This document shows, one piece after another, positions 1-5,991 of a DNA stretch of 7,679 nucleotides. A program made the translations under genes and the position numbers. The stretch covers positions 1-7,679 of the forward strand of contig JAJBTP010000266.1 in assembly GCA_020860805.1 (NCBI GenBank). Direction: 5' to 3'. The notes beneath the pieces were generated by a model. That model ran no database searches and was not told where the DNA came from. It saw only the letters and a program-made list of their open reading frames with translations. Every line of letters begins with the position of its first letter. Within the stretch, counting starts at the first letter, position 1. Source of the DNA: Tannerellaceae bacterium (GTDB taxonomy: Bacteria > Bacteroidota > Bacteroidia > Bacteroidales > Tannerellaceae).

Positions 1-395
1 GGCTTGCTCCGTGCCAATGGGGGGGTGTTGTGGGGGCATTTTACGACTTCGCCTTTACGGATGATTTCTACCGGCTTTCCTTTTTCCTGATAATAGCCTA
101 CACCATCCAAAGCAAGTATGATTTGTCCGGCAGGGTGTGAATGCCAGTTTGTACGGGCTCCCGGTGCAAAGGTTACACTTCCCACGGCATTCTGGTTTTC
201 ATCGTCGGGCATAATCAGGTTATTCAGCCATGCATCGCCTGTGAAATGGGGACTCTCTATCTTATCTCCTCTATCAAAGATAAGTTCTTTCTCCGCTGTT
301 GTAGCTATCGATTCCTCGTTCGCTGTATTTGTATGGTTGCAGGATATCAATCCGGCTATGGATATCACACCTAACAGTATGTTAATTCTTCTCAT
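1..395 (-). CDS. Cupin-domain lipoprotein, 3' part outside window, apparent frameshift near the edge
   Basis: The minus-strand frame from ATG at 395 starts MRRINILLGVISIAGLISC, a lipoprotein signal peptide with lipobox LISC and acceptor Cys19, so the product is probably anchored in the envelope. It then reads into a small cupin barrel: GSVTFAPGARTNWHSHPAGQ contains the first metal-binding HxH motif, followed by a GxGYYQEKG strand and GEVVKCP. Cupins of this group, often found beside carboxymuconolactone decarboxylases, continue with PHWHGA. Here the frame instead reads CPHNTPPLARSK. Removing one G from the seven-G run at 19-25 restores TPHWHGAS, so a one-base insertion or a sequencing error is likely. 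It is the last gene visible in the minus-strand operon, 7 bases after the upstream stop. A role in binding or converting a small cyclic substrate is inferred only. Confidence 0.8.
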   Translation of the reverse strand, partial: MRRINILLGVISIAGLISCNHTNTANEESIATTAEKELIFDRGDKIESPHFTGDAWLNNLIMPDDENQNAVGSVTFAPGARTNWHSHPAGQIILALDGVGYYQEKGKPVEIIRKGEVVKCPHNTPPLARSK

Positions 396-402
396 AAGTA
401 TA

Positions 403-2079
403 TTATTTCAGGTATTGTTTAAAGAATGAATCGAGTTTAGGTAGGGAGATACTCATATATTCGGGTACGTCATATAAATCCACATGCGAGGCACCCGGTA
501 CAACAAATAGCTCTTTTGGTTCGGCTGCTTTGCTGTAGGCATCTTCGCTGAAATAGGCAGATACGGCACGTTCACCCACTATAAATAAGAGGGGACGGGG
601 TGATATTGTTTCAATCTGCACAAACGGGAAGAAGTTCATCATGGGCGCAAGACTTGTATAGGAATAGCTTGTTGTGGAGTTGGGATGTCCACCTCTTGGA
701 GTACGATAATAATCGAAGAACTCACGGGTATTTTCCGTATCATCGGGGCTCAGTTGATTGGGTATGGCTGCGATATCTTTTCTTACTGCTCCTGCAAATT
801 CTTTGGTACGTTGTTCACCAATCTCATCCAATGTTTTCATCCGTTGTTCGTAAGAAATCACATCGCCCAAACCCTGACGGCGGGCACGTCCCATATCGTA
901 CATACTGATGGTTGCCACTGCTTTTATCCGGTGGTCGATTTGTGCTGCGCTTACCGAATAGCCACCACCGCCGCAAATGCCGATTACACCGATTGCCTGT
1001 GGGTTTACATTTTCGTGGTTACTCAAAAAATCAACGGCTGCACTGAAATCTTCCACACGGGTTTCAGGCGATTCGATGTACCGGGGATAACCGCCGCTTT
1101 CGCCGTAATGCGACGCATCGAAAGCAAGGGTGATATATCCCAGCTCTGCCATTTTCCGGGCATGCAGACCAGCCGTTTGTTCTTTCACTCCACCGAAAGG
1201 ATGTCCTACTATGATGGCGGCATATTTTTTATCCTGGTCGTAATCAGCAGGTAAATACATATTTCCGGCAACGGTTATAAGAAAACGGTTCGGGAAAGAT
1301 ACTTTTTGCACGGTTACTCCGTTTTCTGACCGCGTGGCCGGGTCTATGTTATTTTCAATACCTCTGTTTTGAAGGACATTTACCAAAGCAGATTTGGCCT
1401 GGGAACCTTCATTTTGGCCTATGGTGGTGTTAATTATCCCGGCTAACTGTTCCAACTGTGAGGGAGTAATACCGACATTCAATGATAAACCCATGTGGGA
1501 AGTGAGCATCGGTTGGAGGTCGCCGAGTGCGGCAATAACCGAAACTGTAACCAGCTCCCGTTGGTCGTACGTTAGTGCATCACGCTCAAATATATCTGCG
1601 AAAAGATGTTCTTTGAGGAATGTTTCTATTTCGGGACTGAAACCGGCATAGCCTGCTGTAATCCGTCCTTCGGGTGGTGTAACTCCCTGCAGTTTGGAAA
1701 GAATTTCTTTACCGCGTTCGTATTTATCACGGGTATCAGTGATGGGTGATGCTTCACGTCCATACTGTTCGTTTATGCCTGCGGCTTTCCGTTCATCGAG
1801 TACCGACATAAAGGTTTGAAGCCCGCGCAGGCTTCGGGGAAAACCACTGTAAGCATAGGTGTGTACCAATATTTCTTTAATTTCATTTACCGTTAAACCG
1901 GATTCCAATCCGCCTGCCAGTTCCCCTTTCAGTTTCTCTAACTCCCCTCTGGCTGTCAAAGCGGAGATGGTTACTATTTTTTCCTGTTTCTTACTTAACA
2001 TATTTTCCTGTGCATATAGGCTACCGGATATTCCGAGTAGCATGATGATGATTACTATATATGAACCTGTTTTTATCAT
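403..2079 (-). CDS. Exported two-domain enzyme: tandem CMD domains fused to a dienelactone-hydrolase-like alpha/beta hydrolase
   Basis: The protein has 558 residues. Residues 1-24 form a Sec signal peptide ending in LYAQ. Residues about 30-115 and 140-235 are two carboxymuconolactone-decarboxylase-like helical domains; the first holds HTYAYSGFPRSL (His73) and the second LTSHMGLSLNVGIT (His195). Neither has the CxxC of AhpD peroxidases. Residues about 255-558 are an alpha/beta hydrolase: oxyanion-loop region GHPFGG, nucleophile elbow GICGGGG with Cys369 in place of serine as in dienelactone hydrolases, and catalytic His532 in GASHVDLYD; the acid may lie near Glu503/Asp513. Similar domains are usually separate proteins, so this looks like a fusion of successive steps acting outside the cytoplasm. 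The gene lies 18 bases after the NTF2-like gene and 7 before the cupin gene. Fold assignment is firm; the substrate is unknown. Confidence 0.88.
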   Translation of the reverse strand: MIKTGSYIVIIIMLLGISGSLYAQENMLSKKQEKIVTISALTARGELEKLKGELAGGLESGLTVNEIKEILVHTYAYSGFPRSLRGLQTFMSVLDERKAAGINEQYGREASPITDTRDKYERGKEILSKLQGVTPPEGRITAGYAGFSPEIETFLKEHLFADIFERDALTYDQRELVTVSVIAALGDLQPMLTSHMGLSLNVGITPSQLEQLAGIINTTIGQNEGSQAKSALVNVLQNRGIENNIDPATRSENGVTVQKVSFPNRFLITVAGNMYLPADYDQDKKYAAIIVGHPFGGVKEQTAGLHARKMAELGYITLAFDASHYGESGGYPRYIESPETRVEDFSAAVDFLSNHENVNPQAIGVIGICGGGGYSVSAAQIDHRIKAVATISMYDMGRARRQGLGDVISYEQRMKTLDEIGEQRTKEFAGAVRKDIAAIPNQLSPDDTENTREFFDYYRTPRGGHPNSTTSYSYTSLAPMMNFFPFVQIETISPRPLLFIVGERAVSAYFSEDAYSKAAEPKELFVVPGASHVDLYDVPEYMSISLPKLDSFFKQYLK

Positions 2080-2097
2080 GTGTTATTTTTTATTTCG

Positions 2098-2589
2098 TTA
2101 CTTGTTTAATTCCAGTGTGTACTCGTATACCTGACGGGTAAAGGTCATGGCCATCAGTTTCCATTCATCACCATTCCTGACATAAATTTCTGCCACAACA
2201 AAAGGGTTTACTACTTCATTACCTCCTACAATAGATTCGAGGCTTATCCTGTTCAGGAGAATGGCTGTCGAACCGTCAATCCGTACCGATGTTTCTTTTA
2301 TACCGGCCTTTTTATAGATGATTTCCTTTTTACGGATGACGTCTAATTCCTGATTCTTTGTAAAAGCCGCACCCATGTGTACAAATACGGCCTTGTCATG
2401 AAAGAGGTTAGAGAGGGCATCGGTATTAAATTCCGCCATCCATTGCCATTTAGTCTTTGACAGGTCGATAATTTCCTGCTTTGTTTTTTCGTTGTTGGTT
2501 ACTTCGCTTTGTGCACAGATACTTTGAATACCTGCTGAAACAGGAAACAGAACCCATACCATACAAAGAGATAAAACTACATTTCTCAT
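2098..2589 (-). CDS. Exported NTF2-like (DUF4440/SnoaL-type) protein
   Basis: The protein has 163 residues. Residues 1-26 are a signal peptide with a probable cleavage site after ICAQ, so it is likely periplasmic. Residues about 35-155 fit the NTF2-like cone fold of the DUF4440/SnoaL group: an opening helix (KQEIIDLSKTKWQWMAEFN), the LSNLFHDKAVFVHMG segment, then strands ending in GDEWKLMAMTFTRQ. The W-K-L-x-x-x-x-x-T pattern near the end is typical. Members bind or isomerise small hydrophobic molecules, or act as accessory domains, and catalytic residues cannot be assigned with confidence. It sits between two hydrolase genes in the same transcription direction with gaps of 22 and 18 bases, which suggests a role in handling the same substrate. 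Confidence 0.85.
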   Translation of the reverse strand: MRNVVLSLCMVWVLFPVSAGIQSICAQSEVTNNEKTKQEIIDLSKTKWQWMAEFNTDALSNLFHDKAVFVHMGAAFTKNQELDVIRKKEIIYKKAGIKETSVRIDGSTAILLNRISLESIVGGNEVVNPFVVAEIYVRNGDEWKLMAMTFTRQVYEYTLELNK

Positions 2590-2611
2590 CTGATTTTTAT
2601 TTTAATTGTTT

Positions 2612-3694
2612 TTATTTATCCAATCCTTTTTCCTTTAACCACCCGGAAAGTAAATCGGCTATCTCTACGTTGTTCAGGTCGGAAAACGGAAAATGTGTAT
2701 TGCCGTGAATCCCTATTCCGGACAGGTGTATGACGGTAACATCACCACCATGTTTATTGACTACATCCCTCCATTTTCTTGCCATTTCGAGCCTCACCCG
2801 CCAGCCGTCAATCCCGGGATTCTCTATCTGCTCTCCGGGAATAAAATCACCGTAATATATGATGATAGGAATTTGGGTGAGTTTCATAAAGTCTGCCACC
2901 GGCACACTGTTGGCTGCTAACGCTCCTGCGGAACTTTGGATAGGTTCGGGAACTTCGCCTTCGGGGAAAACAAAACCGCTTCCGGGTTCGTAGGATGCGA
3001 TAGCTTTTATTTTATCGCTGCCTATTGCCGTCAGCCAGCCAAACCCACCGGCATGTGAGTGGGTAACGAGTATACCGTTGCCTATCTGATTGAATAGTTC
3101 AATCGTGGCAGAGGATACAACGTCCGGGTCAATTCCTCCGATATTGGGTGTCATCTGACGGAAATACTGATTGAGTGTTTCTTCGCTCTTATCAAACTGT
3201 ATTCCTTCAAAAAAGTCAGGCCATACGCCTAAGCGAAATGTACTGAACCACTCCTGCTCGTCGGGGATAGGTTTTATAACAGCTTCTTCGGTGCTTCGTC
3301 CGGCATTTCCCCTTCTGGGTTGATTCATGAGATATACGCTGAAATTTCTTCTTAGAAATATATTCTGAAATCCTTCGCGACCGTCAGGAGTGGTTTCCCA
3401 TGTTTTTGAAAACTGACCTATGCCGTGCCAGAATACTAACGGCAGTTTGCGGGTATTATCAGGTATCTGATAAACAATATGGGCATGGTCGCCGTGAAAG
3501 GTCTGGCCTTCCGGTGTTCTTGTAATGGGGTCGAATACCCCCGGATTCATTATCACTGAACCACCCACGGCAAAACTGCCTTGTTCTTTGATGATGAGCA
3601 TTCCGCTTACATCCTTTTCTTTATCCGGACTGCATCCTCCAAAAAGAAAAAGGATACCGGCTATTCCAATGAATAAAAAGTTTATAATTTTCAT
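2612..3694 (-). CDS. Esterase-713-like alpha/beta hydrolase lipoprotein
   Basis: The protein has 360 residues. The N-terminus is a lipoprotein signal with lipobox LFGGC (Cys21), so it is probably membrane-anchored. The mature part matches the esterase 713-like group: GSFAVGGSVI near 39-48, HGDHAHIVYQIP, and LPLVFWHGIGQFSKTWETTP, where His90-Gly91 lie at the oxyanion region. The nucleophile is Ser213 in THSHAGG, the acid probably Glu236 in SYEPGSG (this group uses Glu after strand 6), and the base probably His334 in GNTHFPF. Family members hydrolyse esters, but natural substrates are poorly known. It is the first gene of the minus-strand operon, transcribed away from the AraC-type regulator. 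A -7 box lies only four bases before the ATG, so the transcript may be nearly leaderless. Confidence 0.9.
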   Translation of the reverse strand: MKIINFLFIGIAGILFLFGGCSPDKEKDVSGMLIIKEQGSFAVGGSVIMNPGVFDPITRTPEGQTFHGDHAHIVYQIPDNTRKLPLVFWHGIGQFSKTWETTPDGREGFQNIFLRRNFSVYLMNQPRRGNAGRSTEEAVIKPIPDEQEWFSTFRLGVWPDFFEGIQFDKSEETLNQYFRQMTPNIGGIDPDVVSSATIELFNQIGNGILVTHSHAGGFGWLTAIGSDKIKAIASYEPGSGFVFPEGEVPEPIQSSAGALAANSVPVADFMKLTQIPIIIYYGDFIPGEQIENPGIDGWRVRLEMARKWRDVVNKHGGDVTVIHLSGIGIHGNTHFPFSDLNNVEIADLLSGWLKEKGLDK

Positions 3695-3698
3695 AATG

Positions 3699-3706
3699 CA
3701 AACCTA
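3699..3706 (-). promoter_or_regulatory. Bacteroidetes -7 box for the export/hydrolase operon
   Basis: On the minus strand the bases read TAGGTTTG, an exact match to TAnnTTTG. Only four bases separate the box from the esterase ATG at 3694, which would place the start of transcription at or next to the start codon. No good TTTG -33 element is seen about 20 bases upstream (the region reads TATTTACC). That fits a promoter needing an activator bound at the adjacent repeat at 3730-3767. Confidence 0.55.
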
Positions 3707-3729
3707 CGCTGAATAGTCTCCCTGGTAAA

Positions 3730-3767
3730 TACACAGATTACGGATTCTTCTACCATTATTACTGATT
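3730..3767 (+). repeat. Operator-like direct repeat, copy 1
   Basis: This is a 38-base copy beginning TACACAGATTAC, identical to the copy at 3793-3830 at 35 of 38 positions. It contains two half-sites, ATTACGGATT (3737-3746) and ATTACTGATT (3758-3767), that start 21 bases apart. It lies just upstream of the expected -33 position of the minus-strand operon promoter, where AraC-type activators commonly bind. Binding by the neighbouring regulator is inferred. Confidence 0.7.
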
Positions 3768-3792
3768 GGTATTTTGCAGTACATCAGTCACA

Positions 3793-3830
3793 TACACAGA
3801 TTACTGTTTCTTCTACCATTATTACGGATT
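3793..3830 (+). repeat. Operator-like direct repeat, copy 2
   Basis: This is the second 38-base copy, starting exactly 63 bases (six helical turns) after the first and in the same orientation. Its half-sites are ATTACTGTTT (3800-3809) and ATTACGGATT (3821-3830), again 21 bases apart. It lies between the two divergent promoters, upstream of the regulator's -7 box at 3868, and could serve both activation of the operon and autoregulation. Confidence 0.7.
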
Positions 3831-3867
3831 TGCGAGTGGATATACCTCTTTTCTGAAAAGGATACGT

Positions 3868-3875
3868 TATTTTTG
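3868..3875 (+). promoter_or_regulatory. Bacteroidetes -7 box for the AraC-type regulator gene
   Basis: TATTTTTG matches TAnnTTTG. Transcription would start near 3880, leaving a leader of under 20 bases before the chosen ATG at 3897, with a purine stretch (AAAAGAAGAG, 3884-3893) that may help ribosome binding. No clear -33 TTTG is present at the usual distance. The position argues against translation starting at the earlier ATG at 3774. Confidence 0.5.
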
Positions 3876-3896
3876 TCATACATAAAAGAAGAGACT

Positions 3897-4795
3897 ATGA
3901 GTGGGATAATGAATTTTGATACGGTACATGAATATGATAACTTTCTGGGAATTGAAACCTTACACCCGTTAATCAATTCGGTTGATTTTTCAGAAGTTAC
4001 TAAAGAATTTCATCATGCACGCAAACGGTATGGGTTCTATTTTATTATTTTGAAAGATGTAAATTGTGGCGATATGGTTTATGGCCGTCATACCTACGAC
4101 TATCAGGAAGGTACACTTGTGTTTTTAGCCCCGGGACAGGTGGCAGGCAAAGATGATACGGGTGAAATCTTTAAGCTAAAAGGTTGGGGACTGTATTTCC
4201 ATCCCGATTTGCTTCGGGGTACGTTATTGGGGCAGAAAATGAATGATTATACTTTTTTCCATATGAATCGAATGAGTCGTTGCACATGTCGGAACGTGAA
4301 CGGCAAATTATTTTGAATTGCTTTCAGGAGATAAAAGAGGAGTTGAGCCATTCGGTAGATAAGCATAGCAAATCCATTATCACGGCTAATATAGAAGTCT
4401 TTCTTAACCATTGCCTGCGCTTTTATGACCGTCAGTTCATCACCCGTGAGAATATAAATAAAGATGTTCTTTCCCGTTTTGAAGAATTGCTGAATGGTTA
4501 TTTCGATTCGGATAAACCGCAAATGATTGGACTGCCTTACGTACAGTATTTTGCGGATGAGTTGCATTTGTCAGCTAACTATTTCGGGGATTTAATAAAG
4601 AAAGAAACAGGGAAACCGGCACAGGAATACATCCAGCTGAAAGTAATAGACAAAGCGAAGGATAGTTTGTATAATCCGGATAAATCAATCAATGAGATTG
4701 CTTACGAATTAGGATTTAAGTATCCGCATCATTTTAGCCGGATGTTTAAGAAAGTGGTGGGAAGTTCGCCGAGTGAGTATAGATTAAGAAACTGA
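3897..4795 (+). pseudogene. AraC-family transcriptional regulator, broken by a one-base deletion near 4260
   Basis: Two overlapping frames together make one regulator. The first runs from ATG 3897 (MSGIMNFDTVHEYDNFLG) and encodes the N-terminal cupin-like sensor domain up to DYTFF. The second continues from TAT at 4262 as YESNESLHMSERERQII to the stop at 4793-4795. Adding one base at about 4259-4261 gives a continuous protein of 299 residues, the usual family length. The C-terminal part holds both helix-turn-helix motifs: LHLSANYFGDLIKKETG with YIQLKVIDKAKD, then SINEIAYELGFKYPHHFSRMFKK and the PSEYR end. It is divergent from the hydrolase operon and probably controls it through the 38-bp repeats. 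The earlier ATG at 3774 was rejected because it lies within the operator region and upstream of the promoter. The deletion may be real or a base-calling error beside the T6 run. Confidence 0.85.
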
Positions 4796-4796
4796 T

Positions 4797-4916
4797 TGTT
4801 TGGAATGGTTACAACATGCCGGAGAAATGGGATTTACAGGATGCAGCGGATACTTCGCCGACCCGGATGGATACCTTTTTGAAGTAGCCTACAATCCTTT
4901 TTGGAAGATTGAGTGA
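4797..4916 (+). pseudogene. C-terminal remnant of a glyoxalase/VOC-family protein
   Basis: Right after the AraC stop, one frame reads CLEWLQHAGEMGFTGCSGYF then ADPDGYLFEVAYNPFW and a stop at 4914-4916. SGYFxDPDGxLxEVAxNPFW is the characteristic end of glyoxalase/bleomycin-resistance-type (VOC) proteins, with the Glu of FEVA as the usual metal ligand. Only about 39 residues remain and no ATG precedes them; a full gene would have 120-150 codons. The stretch between GEMGF and SGYF also seems shortened relative to the family. It is a decayed or deleted gene with no expected activity. A TTG at 4800 could start a 38-residue peptide, but nothing supports this. Confidence 0.75.
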
Positions 4917-4972
4917 AAGAATAGCCTACACAACCCTATACTGGTTTTACGCCAAAGATAAAAAATAAAGAT

Positions 4973-5500
4973 ATGTGCCGATACGCAATGGTAGCTTACA
5001 AACCGCATTACATCTGTTTTGAATGTCGCAAGACGTTCAAAAGAAGACTATTCATGGACATTCGCAAAGGAAATGAAACACCCCATGCAAAATGTCCCCA
5101 ATGCGGAGAACTGATGGCTGAGGTCGGTAAGGATTTCAAAGCACCGGCTAAAAACGCAATCAAAGAATGGCAACACGTCAAACAACTTTATATCGTGGGA
5201 ATCCGGTTCTTCTCCTGTGGTTGCAGCGGACCCGGCTACATCCCGGCAGATAAAGAAGCACTAATCAAATACTTACAAGACACAATAGAGCAATATAACA
5301 AAGGACTGGATTTCTGGCGCAACCGCATAGAACCCATTACCCAAGCCCAGAAAAACCGGGAACAATCATTATACGGGAAATATATAAACAAAGTACCCAC
5401 CGAAGGAGGAAAGAAACAAATAGTCACCAATTTACAAGCCATAGACTATTGGCTCAAAAAAATTCAGGAGGTAGAAAAACAAATTAGACTGATTAAATAA
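4973..5500 (+). CDS. Uncharacterised zinc-ribbon protein with a helical C-terminal tail
   Basis: The protein has 175 residues beginning MCRYAMVAYKPHYICFECRK. Cys15/Cys18 (CFEC) and Cys41/Cys44 (CPQC) form a four-cysteine zinc ribbon, and an FKR-rich basic stretch lies between the pairs. Residues 54-80 include DFKAPAK and a short IVGIRF strand, followed by an extra CGC pair (Cys82, Cys84) and GPGYIP. Residues about 92-175 are charged and mostly helical (ALIKYLQDTIEQYNKGLDFW, and IDYWLKKIQEVEKQIRLIK at the end), possibly a coiled coil. There is no signal peptide, so it is cytoplasmic. I recognise the type as a conserved Bacteroidetes hypothetical protein but know no function; nucleic-acid binding or protein interaction is a guess. 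It stands alone, 56 bases after the VOC remnant. ATG 4973 was chosen because it keeps the CRYAMVAYK start. Confidence 0.8.
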   Translation: MCRYAMVAYKPHYICFECRKTFKRRLFMDIRKGNETPHAKCPQCGELMAEVGKDFKAPAKNAIKEWQHVKQLYIVGIRFFSCGCSGPGYIPADKEALIKYLQDTIEQYNKGLDFWRNRIEPITQAQKNREQSLYGKYINKVPTEGGKKQIVTNLQAIDYWLKKIQEVEKQIRLIK

Positions 5501-5530
5501 TCTCCGTAACCCTGTCGCACACCCGCAGGA

Positions 5531-5725
5531 ACTCCCGAACTTTCCCCTCACGTCCTCCCGAACATTCACCCCTCCTCCCGGCGAACTTTTCTCTGGCTAC
5601 CAACGAACTTTTATCCCACACCTCCCAAACTTTTCAGATTTTCCCTCCGAACTTTTCTCACACTGCCCCCGAACTTTAGGTAGGTTTCGTCCCGAACAAA
5701 CGACCTAAGCGCTCCCGAACTTTTT
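5531..5725 (+). repeat. Nine-copy iteron-like array of CTCCCGAACTTTT, period 22-23 bp
   Basis: The GAAC core (AAAC in the fifth copy) begins at 5537, 5560, 5583, 5605, 5627, 5649, 5671, 5694 and 5717, giving steps of 23, 23, 22, 22, 22, 22, 23 and 23. Most copies read CTCCCGAACTTTT with small changes; copies 3, 4 and 8 are the most divergent. The linkers are unrelated in sequence but pyrimidine-rich. A mixed 22/23 step excludes a coding repeat and fits sites two helical turns apart, as in iterons or multi-site operators. Function is unknown. Confidence 0.8.
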
Positions 5726-5736
5726 AAAAAGGTTCG
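5716..5736. repeat. Palindrome closing the GAAC array
   Basis: The ninth GAAC unit runs straight into its own inverted copy: CGAACTTTTT followed by AAAAAGGTTCG, a 10-bp match with one extra G in the right arm. It would form a hairpin in RNA or an inverted pair of sites in DNA. It lacks the GC-rich stem and T tract of a standard terminator. Confidence 0.65.
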
Positions 5737-5768
5737 TAAAGAGACGTCTAAAAAGTAATGGAAAAGAC

Positions 5769-5851
5769 CGCAGACAGCGCAGAATAACGCAGAAAAGATG
5801 TTTATTTTAAATTTCCTTCCGCGTCCCTCTGCGTCCTCCGCAAACTCCGCG
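5769..5851. repeat. Interrupted inverted repeat built of CGCAGA / TCYGCR hexamers
   Basis: CGCAGA occurs at 5769, 5778 and 5788. After an A/T-rich centre, its complement TCYGCR occurs at 5818, 5828, 5837 and 5846. Within each arm the hexamers are 9-10 bases apart, so the arms can pair into a long imperfect hairpin of about 83 bases. Read on the minus strand it gives low-complexity AEFAEDAEGRGRK-like protein, which I regard as spurious. It resembles dispersed intergenic elements seen in many bacteria; this is from general recall. Confidence 0.6.
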
Positions 5852-5902
5852 CCCCCTGACTTTTTTTCATCCGCCATCCCCGGCTATCCATGAAAACATT
5901 CG

Positions 5903-5963
5903 CGTTGGCGGACATAGACAGACATAAGTGGACATAAATGGACGTTGGCGGACATAAACGGAC
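5903..5963 (+). repeat. 10-bp tandem repeat (GACATAAATG type) before the HU promoter
   Basis: GAC begins at 5911, 5921, 5931, 5941, 5951 and 5961, an exact 10-base period; four of the six units read GACATA. The 14-mer CGTTGGCGGACATA is also duplicated at 5903 and 5943, 40 bases apart. The block ends about 20 bases before the -7 box at 5984, so it is well placed for a protein bound on one DNA face upstream of the promoter. Confidence 0.75.
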
Positions 5964-5983
5964 TCGGCCTTTTGCGCCTGTCG

Positions 5984-5991
5984 TATATTTG
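5984..5991 (+). promoter_or_regulatory. Bacteroidetes -7 box for the HU gene pair
   Basis: TATATTTG matches TAnnTTTG exactly and lies about 75 bases upstream of the first HU gene. No TTTG is found 19-21 bases upstream; the nearest, at 5971-5974, is too close. The call therefore rests on the -7 element and its position. Confidence 0.45.

Noticed and set aside
685..1254. Plus-strand open frame of 189 codons inside the hydrolase gene
   Set aside because: It lies opposite a clearly conserved enzyme domain, and its own translation has no domain features.
3774..3896. Longer N-terminus for the AraC-type regulator from ATG 3774
   Set aside because: It would place coding sequence over the second operator repeat and upstream of the -7 box at 3868. 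The family normally begins near the NFDTVxEYxNFLG segment, which follows ATG 3897.
5611..5620. DnaA box (TTATCCCACA)
   Set aside because: It has one base too many against TTATNCACA and stands alone, so an origin cannot be claimed from it.
5531..5725. CRISPR array
   Set aside because: The repeat core is only about 11-13 bases, the period is 22-23 and the copies vary. There are no spacers of normal length and no cas genes.
5611..5877. Minus-strand open frame of 88 codons
   Set aside because: It is translated from the GAAC array and the CGCAGA inverted repeat, gives low-complexity protein and has no recognisable domain. It is best read as repeat sequence.
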